Shown in pieces: positions 46,595-55,838 of a DNA stretch of 64,000 nt; position 1 is the first letter of the stretch, and every line of letters starts with the position of its first letter. The stretch comes from Methylocystaceae bacterium (lineage in GTDB: Bacteria > Pseudomonadota > Alphaproteobacteria > Rhodospirillales > Terasakiellaceae), in NCBI GenBank assembly GCA_013373205.1, contig JABXIG010000015.1, forward strand, positions 212,226 through 276,225. The letters are read 5' to 3'. The notes below the pieces were generated by a model. It saw only the letters and a list, made by a program, of their open reading frames with translations, did no database searches and was not told the origin of the DNA. A program made the position numbers and the translations under genes.

Positions 46595-47488
46595 TCAGCC
46601 GCTTTTGCGCTTCATGTTGCTGACGAAAATCCCGATGAAAATAATCACCATGGCGCTGATCATCTCGCTGGGGATTCCTTCCCCCAAAACAAGGGCCGCA
46701 ATGCCCACGCCAAAGACCGGAACAAGATAGTTGTTTAGCGCAAGGAAACTGACACCGCTGGAATTAATCACTTTCAATAAAAGGATATTGGCCAGCGCCG
46801 TCGGGAAAAGGCCAAGATAGATCAAAGACATCCAATGGGTCAGTTCGGGGCTAAAGGTCCAGGGTTGGTCTATAACCAAAGAGGCTGGCATCATCAGCGC
46901 CGCCCCCAGACACATGGACCCCGATGCGACCACCATAAATGGTAAATGGCGCAGTCGACGTGCCACCATCGACGCCCCGCCATAACTGAGCGCAGCCAGC
47001 ACAATGGCGCCCTGCCCCAAAAGGTCATCCCCCAATCCCAACAAGACACTGGGACCGACCAGCACGAGCAAACCGCCAAAACCGATCAAAACACCAGCGA
47101 CCATATAAGGCGTGAGCTTTTCATCATCCGTAAAAAAATGCGCCATGATCGGAACTGTCAGTGGCACAAGAGACATCAAAACCGATGTCATCCCCCCATC
47201 CAGACTTTCTTCGCCCCAACTGATCAGAAAAAAGGGGGCAGCATTGCCCAAGACGGCTAACGCCAGAAGCCAAGCCCAAACCGATATATCACGCGGAAAT
47301 GTTTCTCTGCGCCATAAAGCAATCAATAACAACACCAAAGCAGCCAAGGAAATACGCGCAGCCGCAATAGACAAAGGCGCAATTGTCCCTAAGGCAATTT
47401 TAATCACCGTAAAGCTGGATCCCCACATAAAAGCAAGGACAATCAGGGTAAAAAAGCTTTTCAGGGTGAGAGATCTATTCACGGCCAA
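46595..47488 (-). CDS. EamA/DMT-family transporter
   Basis: 297 residues with about ten hydrophobic segments in two EamA repeats: LKSFFTLIVLAFMWGSSFTV near the N-terminus and SFLALNNYLVPVFGVGIAAL in the second half, ending in a positively charged cytoplasmic tail (NMKRKSG). Such inner-membrane proteins export or exchange metabolites; the substrate cannot be predicted. It is followed by the nucleotidyltransferase gene on the same strand. Confidence 0.9.
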   Translation of the reverse strand: MAVNRSLTLKSFFTLIVLAFMWGSSFTVIKIALGTIAPLSIAAARISLAALVLLLIALWRRETFPRDISVWAWLLALAVLGNAAPFFLISWGEESLDGGMTSVLMSLVPLTVPIMAHFFTDDEKLTPYMVAGVLIGFGGLLVLVGPSVLLGLGDDLLGQGAIVLAALSYGGASMVARRLRHLPFMVVASGSMCLGAALMMPASLVIDQPWTFSPELTHWMSLIYLGLFPTALANILLLKVINSSGVSFLALNNYLVPVFGVGIAALVLGEGIPSEMISAMVIIFIGIFVSNMKRKSG

Positions 47489-47551
47489 TGCCTTTCACAG
47501 CATGCGAGTTAAGGGCCTGAACGTATCCCTGATTCAACCTAAAGGGTCAAG

Positions 47552-48577
47552 TTAATTTCCTTTTGTTGACACACCCGCATCACCAAATGTTGCCATATCA
47601 TTATGACACGCCACAGCCGCGCGAATGGTTGCTACAGCCAAGACAGCTCCGCTGCCTTCACCCAGTCGCATGTTCAGATCATGCAGAGGCTTTTGATTAA
47701 TTTTTTCACAAATCAAGACATGTCCCGGTTCCACAGACTTATGAGCAACAAGGCAGTGATCCAGCGCGCCTTTCTGTGTTGCTTCCAAAACAGCAACCGC
47801 ACTGCTCGAAACATAGCCATCGATGAGAACGGGAATCCTTTTTAAACGTGCTGCCAAAACGGCACCCGCCATCGCCGCAAGTTCACGCCCGCCCAGACAA
47901 CGCATCACATCCAGACCGTCTTTTAAATGTTCTTTATTCACCAGGACGGATTGTTCAACTACTTTTATTTTGTTGGTCAGGGTCTCATCATCAATACCGG
48001 TCCCGCGACCAACCCAAAGACCTGCATCTTCCCCATAAAGTCCATGGGCGATGGCAGCCGCTGCGGTGGTGTTGCCAATGCCCATTTCACCAATACATAA
48101 CAGGTCAGTGTGATCTTTCACCGTCGTCATGCCATAGAAAAACGCTTCTGCGGCATCTTCATCAGACATGGCCGGGCCTTGGGACATATCATGGGTAGGC
48201 TGATCCAGCGCCATTTCATGAACTTGTAAATCCACTTCGAAGCTCGCGCACATCTGATTAACCGCTGCCCCGCCATCAATAAAGTTCTGCACCATCTGTT
48301 TGGTGACTTCTGCCGGATAAGCCGACACACCTTGGGCGACCACACCGTGATTTCCGGCATAAACATTACAATGAACCGATCGCACGCGCGGAGGGTAGCT
48401 CGCTTGCCAGGCTGCCATCCAATGGCTAATGTCTTCCAGACGGCCCAAAGACCCTTCCGGTTTTGTCAGTTGTGGCTCACGCGCATTAGCTTTATCCAAC
48501 GCTTCCTGATCAATGGCAGGCAAGTCTTTTAAAATGGCACGGATATCATCTATGGTTTTTACATGTGGTAATGTCAT
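47552..48577 (-). CDS. cobT: Nicotinate-nucleotide-dimethylbenzimidazole phosphoribosyltransferase
   Basis: About 341 residues from an ATG at 48577; an in-frame ATG at 48649 would add 24 residues without family resemblance. Features: ITKPEGSLGRLEDI-like N-terminus (TKPEGSLGRLEDISHWMAAW), YAGNHGVVAQGVSAYP, the GEMGIGNTTAAAAIAHGLYG loop and the catalytic glutamate in MRLGEGSGAVLAV. It activates the lower ligand of cobalamin. It is divergent from cobS-cobC, which carry out the following steps. No cobalamin riboswitch was seen in the short gap. Confidence 0.95.
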   Translation of the reverse strand: MTLPHVKTIDDIRAILKDLPAIDQEALDKANAREPQLTKPEGSLGRLEDISHWMAAWQASYPPRVRSVHCNVYAGNHGVVAQGVSAYPAEVTKQMVQNFIDGGAAVNQMCASFEVDLQVHEMALDQPTHDMSQGPAMSDEDAAEAFFYGMTTVKDHTDLLCIGEMGIGNTTAAAAIAHGLYGEDAGLWVGRGTGIDDETLTNKIKVVEQSVLVNKEHLKDGLDVMRCLGGRELAAMAGAVLAARLKRIPVLIDGYVSSSAVAVLEATQKGALDHCLVAHKSVEPGHVLICEKINQKPLHDLNMRLGEGSGAVLAVATIRAAVACHNDMATFGDAGVSTKGN

Positions 48578-48652
48578 GACGGCTACGAACTCCCATTCCC
48601 AAACATATGATGTTGGGGTATAAGTCATTTCAAATCTTGTGACAGACATAGC

Positions 48653-49459
48653 ATGTGGGCCATGGGCGATACCAGTTCTTCATTCGAAAAAAATGCACAA
48701 TCCCTCCAAAGCTGGTGGGAAGATGCACAGCTTGCCTTTGTTTTTTTGACGCGTATCCCGTGGAAAATAACCAACGAAGTACCCGATCAGGCATTAAACC
48801 GTGCCGTGCGCACCTTTCCCCTGATCGGCCTGATGATCGGTGGGATAGCCGCAACGGTCTTTAGCATCGCCCACCTTGCTCATCTACCCGAAATGGTCTG
48901 TGCTTTGTTGGCCATCATGGTGTGCGTCATCATCACGGGTGCCTTGCATGAAGACGGCTTGGCCGATGTGGTTGATGGGTTTGGTGGTGGTTTTGACAAG
49001 GATAAAAAACTTGAGATCATGCGCGATAGCCGCACAGGCGCCTATGGGGTCCTTGCCCTGATTTTCAGTGTTGGTTTGCGTGTCTTTTGTCTTGCCGGGT
49101 TTGAGAACTGGCACATGGCAGCGGCCAGTCTGGTTGGCGTCAGTGCCCTTTCGCGACTGGGGCCTGTCATTCTGCTTTATAACATGGATCCGGCGCGCAC
49201 AGATGGGCTGGCGGCAAAAATGGAAAAACCCGACCAGGTCATCGTCGGCCAAGGCGTCTTTGTTGCCCTTGCCATTTTCATGTTAGCCGCCCCCTTTGAT
49301 AGCGGCTGGCTGGCGTTGCTCTTTTCTGCCCTAGCCTTGTTCGGTTTTAAAAAATTAGCCCAGTCCCAAGTTGGGGGACATACAGGAGATATCTGCGGCT
49401 CGGCACAACAAATCATCGAAACCACCGCCCTTCTGGTTTTGGTTGCTGCCAGTTCATGA
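48653..49459 (+). CDS. cobS: Adenosylcobinamide-GDP ribazoletransferase (cobalamin synthase)
   Basis: 268 residues, a polytopic inner-membrane protein. FVFLTRIPW near the N-terminus and the signature ALHEDGLADVVDGFGGGFD (about residues 98-116, metal-binding acidic residues) identify CobS, which joins alpha-ribazole to adenosylcobinamide-GDP. GGHTGDICGSAQQI near the C-terminus is also conserved. The stop overlaps the cobC start (ATGA). Confidence 0.95.
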   Translation: MWAMGDTSSSFEKNAQSLQSWWEDAQLAFVFLTRIPWKITNEVPDQALNRAVRTFPLIGLMIGGIAATVFSIAHLAHLPEMVCALLAIMVCVIITGALHEDGLADVVDGFGGGFDKDKKLEIMRDSRTGAYGVLALIFSVGLRVFCLAGFENWHMAAASLVGVSALSRLGPVILLYNMDPARTDGLAAKMEKPDQVIVGQGVFVALAIFMLAAPFDSGWLALLFSALALFGFKKLAQSQVGGHTGDICGSAQQIIETTALLVLVAASS

Positions 49460-50067
49460 CAGTTGAGGTTACAAATTTCTGGTGGGTGCGCCATGCCCCG
49501 GTGAAAGCCATGATGCCTGGTCGCATCTATGGTCAACGTGATGTCGGCTGTAACCTGAAAGATTCAGAACGCCTGAAACAAATAGCTGACCAACTCCCCA
49601 CAGAAGCCATCTGGGTGACCTCCAGCCTGTCGCGCACAAAAAAAACAGCCAAAGCCATTGCCGAACAGGGGGGATATCCCATCCGCCCACTGGCGTATAA
49701 GGAATTAATGGAACAGAACTTCGGACTGTGGCAAAGCAAAACGTGGGATGACCTAGAAGAAGATACCGAGGCCGCCGCCTTTTGGACTGACCCGGCGACA
49801 ACCTGTCCACCGGATGGGGAAAGTTTCAGAACCCTGTGTCAACGTGTGGAAAAATGCGTCACCCATTTGATTAAAAAATATCCCGGACAGGAAATCATTT
49901 GCGTTGCGCATGCCGGCACCATCCGTGCCGCCATCGCGCAAGCCCTGAACCTCAGCCCTGCAAATGCCTTGCGTTTAAAAATTGATACATTGTCTATCAG
50001 CCGCCTTCAGCATTTTAGCGAAGTGAGCAGACCTGACAATTGGGCCGTCCATGGGATAAATTTTTAA
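49456..50067 (+). CDS. cobC: Histidine phosphatase family protein, probable alpha-ribazole phosphatase
   Basis: 203 residues. The phosphoglycerate-mutase fold is shown by WWVRHAPVK (catalytic His) and VTSSLSRTKKTAKAIAEQGG, with a second site at ICVAHAGTIRAAIA. Because it is fused by a 4-base overlap to cobS, the role as alpha-ribazole-5'-phosphate phosphatase in lower-ligand assembly is likely, although the family is broad. Confidence 0.85.
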   Translation: MTVEVTNFWWVRHAPVKAMMPGRIYGQRDVGCNLKDSERLKQIADQLPTEAIWVTSSLSRTKKTAKAIAEQGGYPIRPLAYKELMEQNFGLWQSKTWDDLEEDTEAAAFWTDPATTCPPDGESFRTLCQRVEKCVTHLIKKYPGQEIICVAHAGTIRAAIAQALNLSPANALRLKIDTLSISRLQHFSEVSRPDNWAVHGINF

Positions 50068-50113
50068 TTAAATTGCGAAATCGCAATGTGATCGCTTTTA
50101 AATCGCATTAATC

Positions 50114-50218
50114 TATACTTCTTCATATCATGAACACCTCGTGCGCTGATCCACACCCTCCTTCGGTATCAGCGCCCTTTTAGCTCTCTTTCTTTTTTTA
50201 GGAAGAGAGCTTTTTTTT
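50114..50218 (+). ncRNA. Candidate small RNA with -10 element and terminator
   Basis: A -10-like TATACT at 50114-50119 is followed by about 95 bases that fold into GCGCTGAT / ATCAGCGC (8 perfect pairs, 18-base loop; about 50148-50175) and the terminator stem AGCTCTCTT / AAGAGAGCT (50182-50211) with eight T. No gene lies in this stretch, and the next start is at 50270. A weak -35 and absence of an ORF leave either a small RNA or a double terminator for cobS-cobC. An additional palindrome ATTGCGA-AA-TCGCAAT lies just upstream (about 50071-50086). Confidence 0.5.
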
Positions 50219-50269
50219 ATACCTTTATAAGAGTATATTGGTCATAAATGTATCTTTTAAGGGAATACT

Positions 50270-50785
50270 ATGCGCGATTTACTTCTAATTTGTGTATTCA
50301 CGGTCTGCCTTATCTCTTCACAACAGGTCACAGCTGATGAAGCCGAAAAGAAAGAAAAGATTGTGGAATTGATCCAATTATCCGGGGCCTTAAAGCAACT
50401 GGACCTCAATATTCGCACCCTTATCCCTACAGTCATGAGCCAGATTAAAGCCAACACTGAAAAACTCTCCCTCGAAGATGAAACAGAACTCAACAATATG
50501 GTTGCCAGCGAATTAATGGCCTCTAAAGACTTATATCTCAGTGGGCTGACACCACTTTATGAAAAGATCTTTACGTTAGAAGAAATTCAATATTCCATTG
50601 ATAGCTATAAAAGCCCGATCAGCCAATCTATTGCAAAAAAAATGCCCGCACTGATCCATCACAGCCAGCGCATGGGGCAGGAATGGGCCGTCATCGTTGG
50701 ACAAAAAGCCACCAACAAAGTCGTCGCGCGCGCCAAGGAACTAGGCTATGCATTTAAAGAGGATTCACCATCGGATATAAAATAA
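50270..50785 (+). CDS. DUF2059 family secreted protein
   Basis: 171 residues with a signal peptide (MRDLLLICVFTVCLISSQQV, cleavage near TADEAEK). The rest is helical and fits DUF2059: an ELIQLSGALKQLDLNI repeat, LYEKIFTLEEIQYSIDSYKSP, and KKMPALI. The family is periplasmic, of unknown function. It is convergent with the gene that follows. Confidence 0.82.
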   Translation: MRDLLLICVFTVCLISSQQVTADEAEKKEKIVELIQLSGALKQLDLNIRTLIPTVMSQIKANTEKLSLEDETELNNMVASELMASKDLYLSGLTPLYEKIFTLEEIQYSIDSYKSPISQSIAKKMPALIHHSQRMGQEWAVIVGQKATNKVVARAKELGYAFKEDSPSDIK

Positions 50786-50787
50786 AT

Positions 50788-51573
50788 TTAAGTGAAAATA
50801 TACTGAGCTTTAATTTTCTGTAATTGATCTTCAGATCCTTCAAGGACAGCATCAACCTGGGACAGAATCTCTCGCGCATTTGCCAAGTCTTTGCGCAAGC
50901 CTAAATAAACCGGAATTTCTGAGGGCAGTTCCGCAATATGATGGCTGATTAAACGTTTCTTTTCATAGCCGAGCTGATGCAGATGCCAATTCATCATTTC
51001 ATGGCTCAATGCCACATGCACATCATAACGATTTGATAAAATAACTTTAAGCACCTGAGTGAAATGCGGAAACCACTTTATCGGGGCATGTGGTTGCACA
51101 GTCTGTTCTGCCCAATGATTGCCCATCAAATCCACCACATCAAAGTTTTTCAGATCATCAAAACTTGATATTTTTTTCAAATCATCCAGCTTGGGATGTG
51201 TCGCAGAAAAGCACAGACAGGGCTTTAACGTCAGAAGTGGCCTTTCATTGAAATACAGATATTTAAGACGTTGATTTGATTTAAAAGCCACCATTGCGTC
51301 TGCATGACTGTTCAAGACAAGGGCCTGCGCCCGCCTCCATGGTAAAGGTTCATGAAATAGGTCTACTCCCTCAATATTCAAGAAAATAAAATCAAGAATT
51401 TCCGGTAAAATACCAACAGCTTGATGTCCGTCAAAATATTCAAACGGGGCAAATTCCTGATTATGAACAATCTTAAGGTTTAGAAGGTCCTTCGCAACAG
51501 CAAGCGGACTACACATCAATGCCGCGCAGCTGGCAAAACCTGCCTTCAATAGCTTTCTACGCTGCACATTCAT
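50788..51573 (-). CDS. Periplasmic substrate-binding-like protein with Tat signal
   Basis: About 261 residues from the ATG at 51573 (a longer in-frame start at 51627 precedes the signal). The N-terminus MNVQRRKLLKAGFASCAALM is a twin-arginine signal (RRKLLKAG then a hydrophobic core and AVA cleavage). The mature part is SBP_bac_3-like: NQEFAPFEYFDGHQAVGILP and LVLNSHADAMVAFKSN. No transporter neighbours, so it is another orphan binding protein. It diverges from pgk. Confidence 0.75.
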   Translation of the reverse strand: MNVQRRKLLKAGFASCAALMCSPLAVAKDLLNLKIVHNQEFAPFEYFDGHQAVGILPEILDFIFLNIEGVDLFHEPLPWRRAQALVLNSHADAMVAFKSNQRLKYLYFNERPLLTLKPCLCFSATHPKLDDLKKISSFDDLKNFDVVDLMGNHWAEQTVQPHAPIKWFPHFTQVLKVILSNRYDVHVALSHEMMNWHLHQLGYEKKRLISHHIAELPSEIPVYLGLRKDLANAREILSQVDAVLEGSEDQLQKIKAQYIFT

Positions 51574-51746
51574 AGTCAGTCTCTCAAGGTGTCTGTTTTT
51601 GAATTGCAGCAGTAATATATGATACACCCAAAGATGGAAAGAGAAAAACTTTTCATTTTTCGCATGGATTGAAAATCCTCAATTCCCTTCCTCAAAAAAA
51701 TATGTATAGTGCCCCTACAATTTTGCACTTGCGAGAAGGAAACCCC

Positions 51747-52946
51747 ATGTCCCAGTTTAAAACACTTAGTGATTACGATGTTGCTGGCAAGCGTGTGTTA
51801 CTGCGTGCTGATCTGAATGTTCCGATGAAAGACGGTGTTGTTACGGACAGTACCCGCATTGATCGCACTTTACCGACCATTGTTGAACTCACCCAAAAAG
51901 GTGCGCGTGTTGTCTTGATTACACACTGGGGCCGCCCAAAAGGGCAACGGGTTCCTGAAATGAGTGTTGAACCCATTGCAGATGCATTATCTAACAAACT
52001 GGGGAAATCCGTTAAATTTGCATCAGATTGCATTGGTCCGGACGCTGAAAAAATAGTCAATTCTTTGGCTGATACCGAAATCTGCGTGCTGGAAAACCTG
52101 CGCTATTATAAAGAAGAAACCGATAACGATCAGGCTTTTGCTAAAAAGCTGGCCGCGCTTGGCGACATTTATGTGAATGATGCCTTCTCCTGTGCGCATC
52201 GTGCCCATGCATCCACAGAAGCTCTGGCGCGTATTCTGCCTTCTGCTGCAGGCCGTTTGATGCAGTCTGAACTGGAAGCCTTATCTAACGCTCTGGAAGC
52301 CCCGAAACGTCCGCTCGCAGCCCTTGTTGGCGGTGCAAAAGTCTCTACCAAACTGGATGTGCTGAACAATCTGTCTGCCAAAGTGGATATGCTGATTATC
52401 GGCGGTGGTATGGCCAACACTTTCCTCAATGCCCAAGGGATCAACATTGGTAATTCCCTGTGTGAACACGATCTCGCCGACACAGCCAAAGAAATTCTTG
52501 CCAGCGCGAAGAAAAACGGCTGCGAAGTCATCCTGCCCGTGGATGGTGTGGTCGCCAAGGAATTTGCCGCTGGTGCTGAAAACCGTACAGTTATGCTGGC
52601 CGATGGTGTGAATGATGATGAAATGATTTTAGATGTGGGCCCTGCATCCATCGCCTTTATCAAAGACAAACTGTCAGCCTGTAAAACCATCGTCTGGAAC
52701 GGCCCGATGGGTGCCTTTGAAATCGCACCATTTGATGCGGGTACCAATGGTGCCGCTCAAGCGGCGGCTGAACTGACCAAAGATGGCGAACTTGTCACTG
52801 TTGCCGGTGGTGGCGATACGGTTGCCGCCCTTGACCATGCGGGCGTAAAAGAAGATTTCACCTATATTTCGACCGCTGGCGGTGCCTTCCTTGAATGGTT
52901 GGAAGGTAAAGAACTGCCCGGCGTTGAAGTCTTACGCAACACCTAA
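51747..52946 (+). CDS. pgk: Phosphoglycerate kinase
   Basis: 399 residues from the ATG at 51747, with AAGGA upstream; a frame starting at 51669 precedes a -10-like TATAGT (51705-51710) and is rejected. Signatures: KRVLLRADLNVPMKDG, ITHWGRPKG, and GGGDTVAALDHAGV near the C-terminus, with NGPMGAFE. It catalyses the ATP-forming step of glycolysis or the reverse step of gluconeogenesis. Strong terminator follows. Confidence 0.97.
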   Translation: MSQFKTLSDYDVAGKRVLLRADLNVPMKDGVVTDSTRIDRTLPTIVELTQKGARVVLITHWGRPKGQRVPEMSVEPIADALSNKLGKSVKFASDCIGPDAEKIVNSLADTEICVLENLRYYKEETDNDQAFAKKLAALGDIYVNDAFSCAHRAHASTEALARILPSAAGRLMQSELEALSNALEAPKRPLAALVGGAKVSTKLDVLNNLSAKVDMLIIGGGMANTFLNAQGINIGNSLCEHDLADTAKEILASAKKNGCEVILPVDGVVAKEFAAGAENRTVMLADGVNDDEMILDVGPASIAFIKDKLSACKTIVWNGPMGAFEIAPFDAGTNGAAQAAAELTKDGELVTVAGGGDTVAALDHAGVKEDFTYISTAGGAFLEWLEGKELPGVEVLRNT

Positions 52947-52964
52947 AAAAATATGCTAACGCAT

Positions 52965-52999
52965 AAAACCCCGCCTGATAGATTAAGGTGGGGTTTTTT
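52965..52999 (+). terminator. pgk terminator
   Basis: AAACCCCGCCT (52966-52976) pairs with AGGTGGGGTTT (52986-52996; one G-T pair) and is followed by a T-run. Confidence 0.88.
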
Positions 53000-53012
53000 A
53001 TTGGATCATAGC

Positions 53013-53429
53013 ATGGCCAAAACACAGGATATCACCGAAGGTGCAAAACGATTTTTAAGTGATCTCGGCTATGCCTGCCTATGTGAGTTCACCCTGTCAA
53101 ATGATCGGCGAGTCGATGTTATTGGTTTGAATAAGAAAGGGGAAATTTACATTATTGAGATCAAATCCGGTCTAGAAGATTTCCGCAGCGACCAAAAGTG
53201 GCCTGAATATCTAGATTTTTGTGATTATTTCGCCTTTGCCGTCGATGAAGATTTCCCCCAGGATATCTTACCTCAAAACCAAGGCCTTATCATTGCAGAC
53301 CGATTTGAAGGAGTTTGTATACGCGAAGCACATTTTAACAAATTAAATGGCTCACGTCGTAAAAGCATCACTTTAAAGTTTGCCCGAATTGCTGCACAGC
53401 GTCTTGAATTGGGAAGCGATAAGGTTTAG
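53013..53429 (+). CDS. mmcB: MmcB family DNA repair-associated protein
   Basis: 138 residues from the ATG at 53013; a longer frame at 52953 would run through the pgk terminator. RRVDVIGLNKKGEIYIIEIK followed by SGLEDFRSDQKWPEYLDF matches MmcB, named in Caulobacter for mitomycin C sensitivity. The D...ExK pattern resembles a PD-(D/E)XK nuclease fold, so a role in processing damaged DNA is inferred. In Caulobacter such genes belong to the damage response; no LexA box was found here. Confidence 0.85.
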   Translation: MAKTQDITEGAKRFLSDLGYACLCEFTLSNDRRVDVIGLNKKGEIYIIEIKSGLEDFRSDQKWPEYLDFCDYFAFAVDEDFPQDILPQNQGLIIADRFEGVCIREAHFNKLNGSRRKSITLKFARIAAQRLELGSDKV

Positions 53430-53470
53430 TTTTCATGTCTTCTTAATCCAAGCAAAAGGTGCCTGCCTCC

Positions 53471-54886
53471 ATGCAAAATGTGTCACTAAATCAAGGCCTG
53501 CAAATTGCCATGCAGCAAATCAACGCAGGTCAATTGGGGCAAGCGCAAAATGTGCTCAATCAAATTTTGTCAAAAGTACCCTCTCATCCGGATGCCCGTC
53601 ATTTGCTTGGGGTAACCTATTTATCGCAAGGGCGCTACAAAGAGGCTGAAAATGAAATTCGCACGTCTTTAAAGAAAAACCCTACATTCGCAATGGCCCA
53701 TTACAATCTCGGGAATGCACTTTTTGCACAAGAAGAACCGGATAAGGCAATCACCTGCTTTAAAAAAGCACTGAAACTCAAACCGGATTATTTGCAGGCC
53801 CAACGCCGTTTGGCCGATGCCTATTACACGGCAGAGAAATTTGATCAGGCCGAAAGCACCTATCGTGATTTAATGAAAAAACTCCCACATGATGTAGGAC
53901 TAATCGTGACACTGGCAGACATGCTCGACACCATCGGACAGTGGGATCCAGCCATTGCACTTTATAAACAAGCCATCGACATGAAGCCCGATGAATCGGT
54001 GATTTATACCAAGCTTGCCAATACGCTTAATCAGGATGCTCAGCATGAAGAAGCAGAAAAATATATCCTGAAAGCACTGGAACTAAATCCAGATCATCAT
54101 TCTGCCCATATGGCCCATTCTTATATTATGCTCAGCCAGAAAAAACCAGCAGATGGTCTAGCCGCAGCCAACAGGGCACTTGAAATTTTCCCAGGTGAAA
54201 CGACCGCTGTGGCTTGGAAAATGACAGCGCTGGATCAATTGGGCGGTGGGGAAGAATATGACCGCTATATGGATTTTGACACCTTTGTACGCCCTGAATG
54301 GGTCGATGTACCTGATGGCTACAAAGACATTGATGAATTTAACGAAGCCCTTGTCCAGCATGTCGAAAACCACCCTAAACTCTTTGCCTTTGATCATTAT
54401 GAAGTGACGCGCTATGGCAAGGAAGTAAAAGATATCTACAGCGAACCTATGGGGCCTGTTGCTCACTTAAAAGCAGCCATGGAAAAACATGTTGCCAATT
54501 ATATCGCTAATCTACCCGATGATCCGGATAATCAGTTTGTCCAAACCGCGCCGAAAAAATGGCGCATCAAATCATGGGCTAATATTCTGGCTGGCCCCGG
54601 TCGCCAGATCGCGCATATCCATGGCGAAGCCTGGATGAGTGGCTGTTACTATGTACGCCTACCCGATATCATGAAATCAGATGATAACCCCAAACATTCA
54701 GGCTATATCGAATTTGGTCAGATCAATGACGAGTTCCCCATGCTGGAAACGGATCGTCTGAAATTCCTTCAACCCAAAGAAGGCCTGGTAGCATTGTTCC
54801 CATCCTATCTTTATCATTCAACAGTGCCGACAGAAAGCGAACAACCCCGTATCGCCATTGCCTTTGATGTGGTGCCCGTAAAGTGA
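53471..54886 (+). CDS. TPR-repeat protein with 2OG-Fe(II) oxygenase-like C-terminal domain
   Basis: 471 residues from the ATG at 53471. The first about 240 residues hold six or seven tetratricopeptide repeats (for example FAMAHYNLGNALFAQEEPDK and ESVIYTKLANTLNQDAQHEE). The C-terminal part has a double-stranded beta-helix pattern with AHIHGEAWMSGCYYVRLP and FPSYLYHSTVPTESEQPRIA: the second His and the following Arg fit the 2-oxoglutarate oxygenases, while the usual HxD is HGE here. Putative protein hydroxylases of this type occur with glycosyltransferases. The GTG of the next gene overlaps its stop. Confidence 0.82.
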   Translation: MQNVSLNQGLQIAMQQINAGQLGQAQNVLNQILSKVPSHPDARHLLGVTYLSQGRYKEAENEIRTSLKKNPTFAMAHYNLGNALFAQEEPDKAITCFKKALKLKPDYLQAQRRLADAYYTAEKFDQAESTYRDLMKKLPHDVGLIVTLADMLDTIGQWDPAIALYKQAIDMKPDESVIYTKLANTLNQDAQHEEAEKYILKALELNPDHHSAHMAHSYIMLSQKKPADGLAAANRALEIFPGETTAVAWKMTALDQLGGGEEYDRYMDFDTFVRPEWVDVPDGYKDIDEFNEALVQHVENHPKLFAFDHYEVTRYGKEVKDIYSEPMGPVAHLKAAMEKHVANYIANLPDDPDNQFVQTAPKKWRIKSWANILAGPGRQIAHIHGEAWMSGCYYVRLPDIMKSDDNPKHSGYIEFGQINDEFPMLETDRLKFLQPKEGLVALFPSYLYHSTVPTESEQPRIAIAFDVVPVK

Positions 54887-55791
54887 CCAAAGTTTCCTTT
54901 GTCGTAACGGTTTACAACAAAGCTCCGTTCCTGCCTGATGTCATTACCGCCTTAAAAGCCCAAACGGGATCATTTGATCGTGAATATGTCTTCGTCAATG
55001 ATGGCTCGACGGATAACTCGCTAGATGTAGTCAAACGTGAAACGGCTGATCTGGATCACGTTATCATTGTCGATCAGGAAAATCAGGGTGTCGCCATTGC
55101 GACCAATAACGGCGTGAAAGCAGCCAGTGGGGATTATATCAAGCTGGTAGATGCCGATGATATGTTGGCGCCTTACTGTACTGAGCTTTTGTTAAAGACA
55201 GCGAAGGATACAGATACGTCTTTTACCCTTGGCATTTCAGATGAATATGACCAAAAAGAAGATATCGTCTTTAAACCCCCTACAGATGCAGAGGTAAAAC
55301 GCTTTGACGACCCACTTCTTCTGGTCATCAAAGAGGGTTACGCCCGGGTGAGTCATTGCTTGTTTAAAAAAAGCTATTTTGAACAAGCCGGATGTTGTGA
55401 TGAACGGGTTTTCTCGCAAGATCATTCCCTGTTCATTCGCCTAGCTGCCCTTGGGGAACTGTCACAGATTTTCCATCCGGTCTGTGTATCACCCAAAGAT
55501 GAGCCCGGCCGGATTATGAATAACGAAGCCCAGGTGGTGCATGATGCCACCCTCGCCCTTGCTTACCATGTGGCAGAAAACCCAAATTTAAATCCAAAAC
55601 ATCGCTTTGCCGCGCAGAAAAAAATCCTCGCCCGTATCTGGAAATGGGCGAAAAAGCATCATGGCGCAGGCTTTTTGTCCGCAGAATTTAGTCTGTATCT
55701 GCTGGGACGTTGTGGGTTAAAGGTATCAGGGGAACAACTGATCGCGCTTTGTGCGGTTTTTCGTAAAAACGCTAGTGTCAGACGCCCGTGA
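54883..55791 (+). CDS. Family 2 glycosyltransferase
   Basis: 302 residues from a GTG that overlaps the upstream stop by 4 bases. GT-A fold: SFVVTVYNKAPFLPDVITAL, FVNDGSTDNSLDVV and the DxD-like LVDADDML (metal-binding aspartates). The acceptor is unknown. Together with the TPR/oxygenase gene and the following gene it forms a short cluster, probably for modification of a surface or secreted protein or glycan. Confidence 0.88.
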   Translation: MTKVSFVVTVYNKAPFLPDVITALKAQTGSFDREYVFVNDGSTDNSLDVVKRETADLDHVIIVDQENQGVAIATNNGVKAASGDYIKLVDADDMLAPYCTELLLKTAKDTDTSFTLGISDEYDQKEDIVFKPPTDAEVKRFDDPLLLVIKEGYARVSHCLFKKSYFEQAGCCDERVFSQDHSLFIRLAALGELSQIFHPVCVSPKDEPGRIMNNEAQVVHDATLALAYHVAENPNLNPKHRFAAQKKILARIWKWAKKHHGAGFLSAEFSLYLLGRCGLKVSGEQLIALCAVFRKNASVRRP

Positions 55792-55838
55792 AGGTGTTAA
55801 AACAGGCCAAATCTTTTTGACGAGGGGATCGAAAAAAC

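Noticed and set aside
51669..51746. Longer N-terminus for pgk
   Set aside because: The earlier start lies upstream of a -10-like element; the ATG at 51747 has a strong RBS and matches the family N-terminus.
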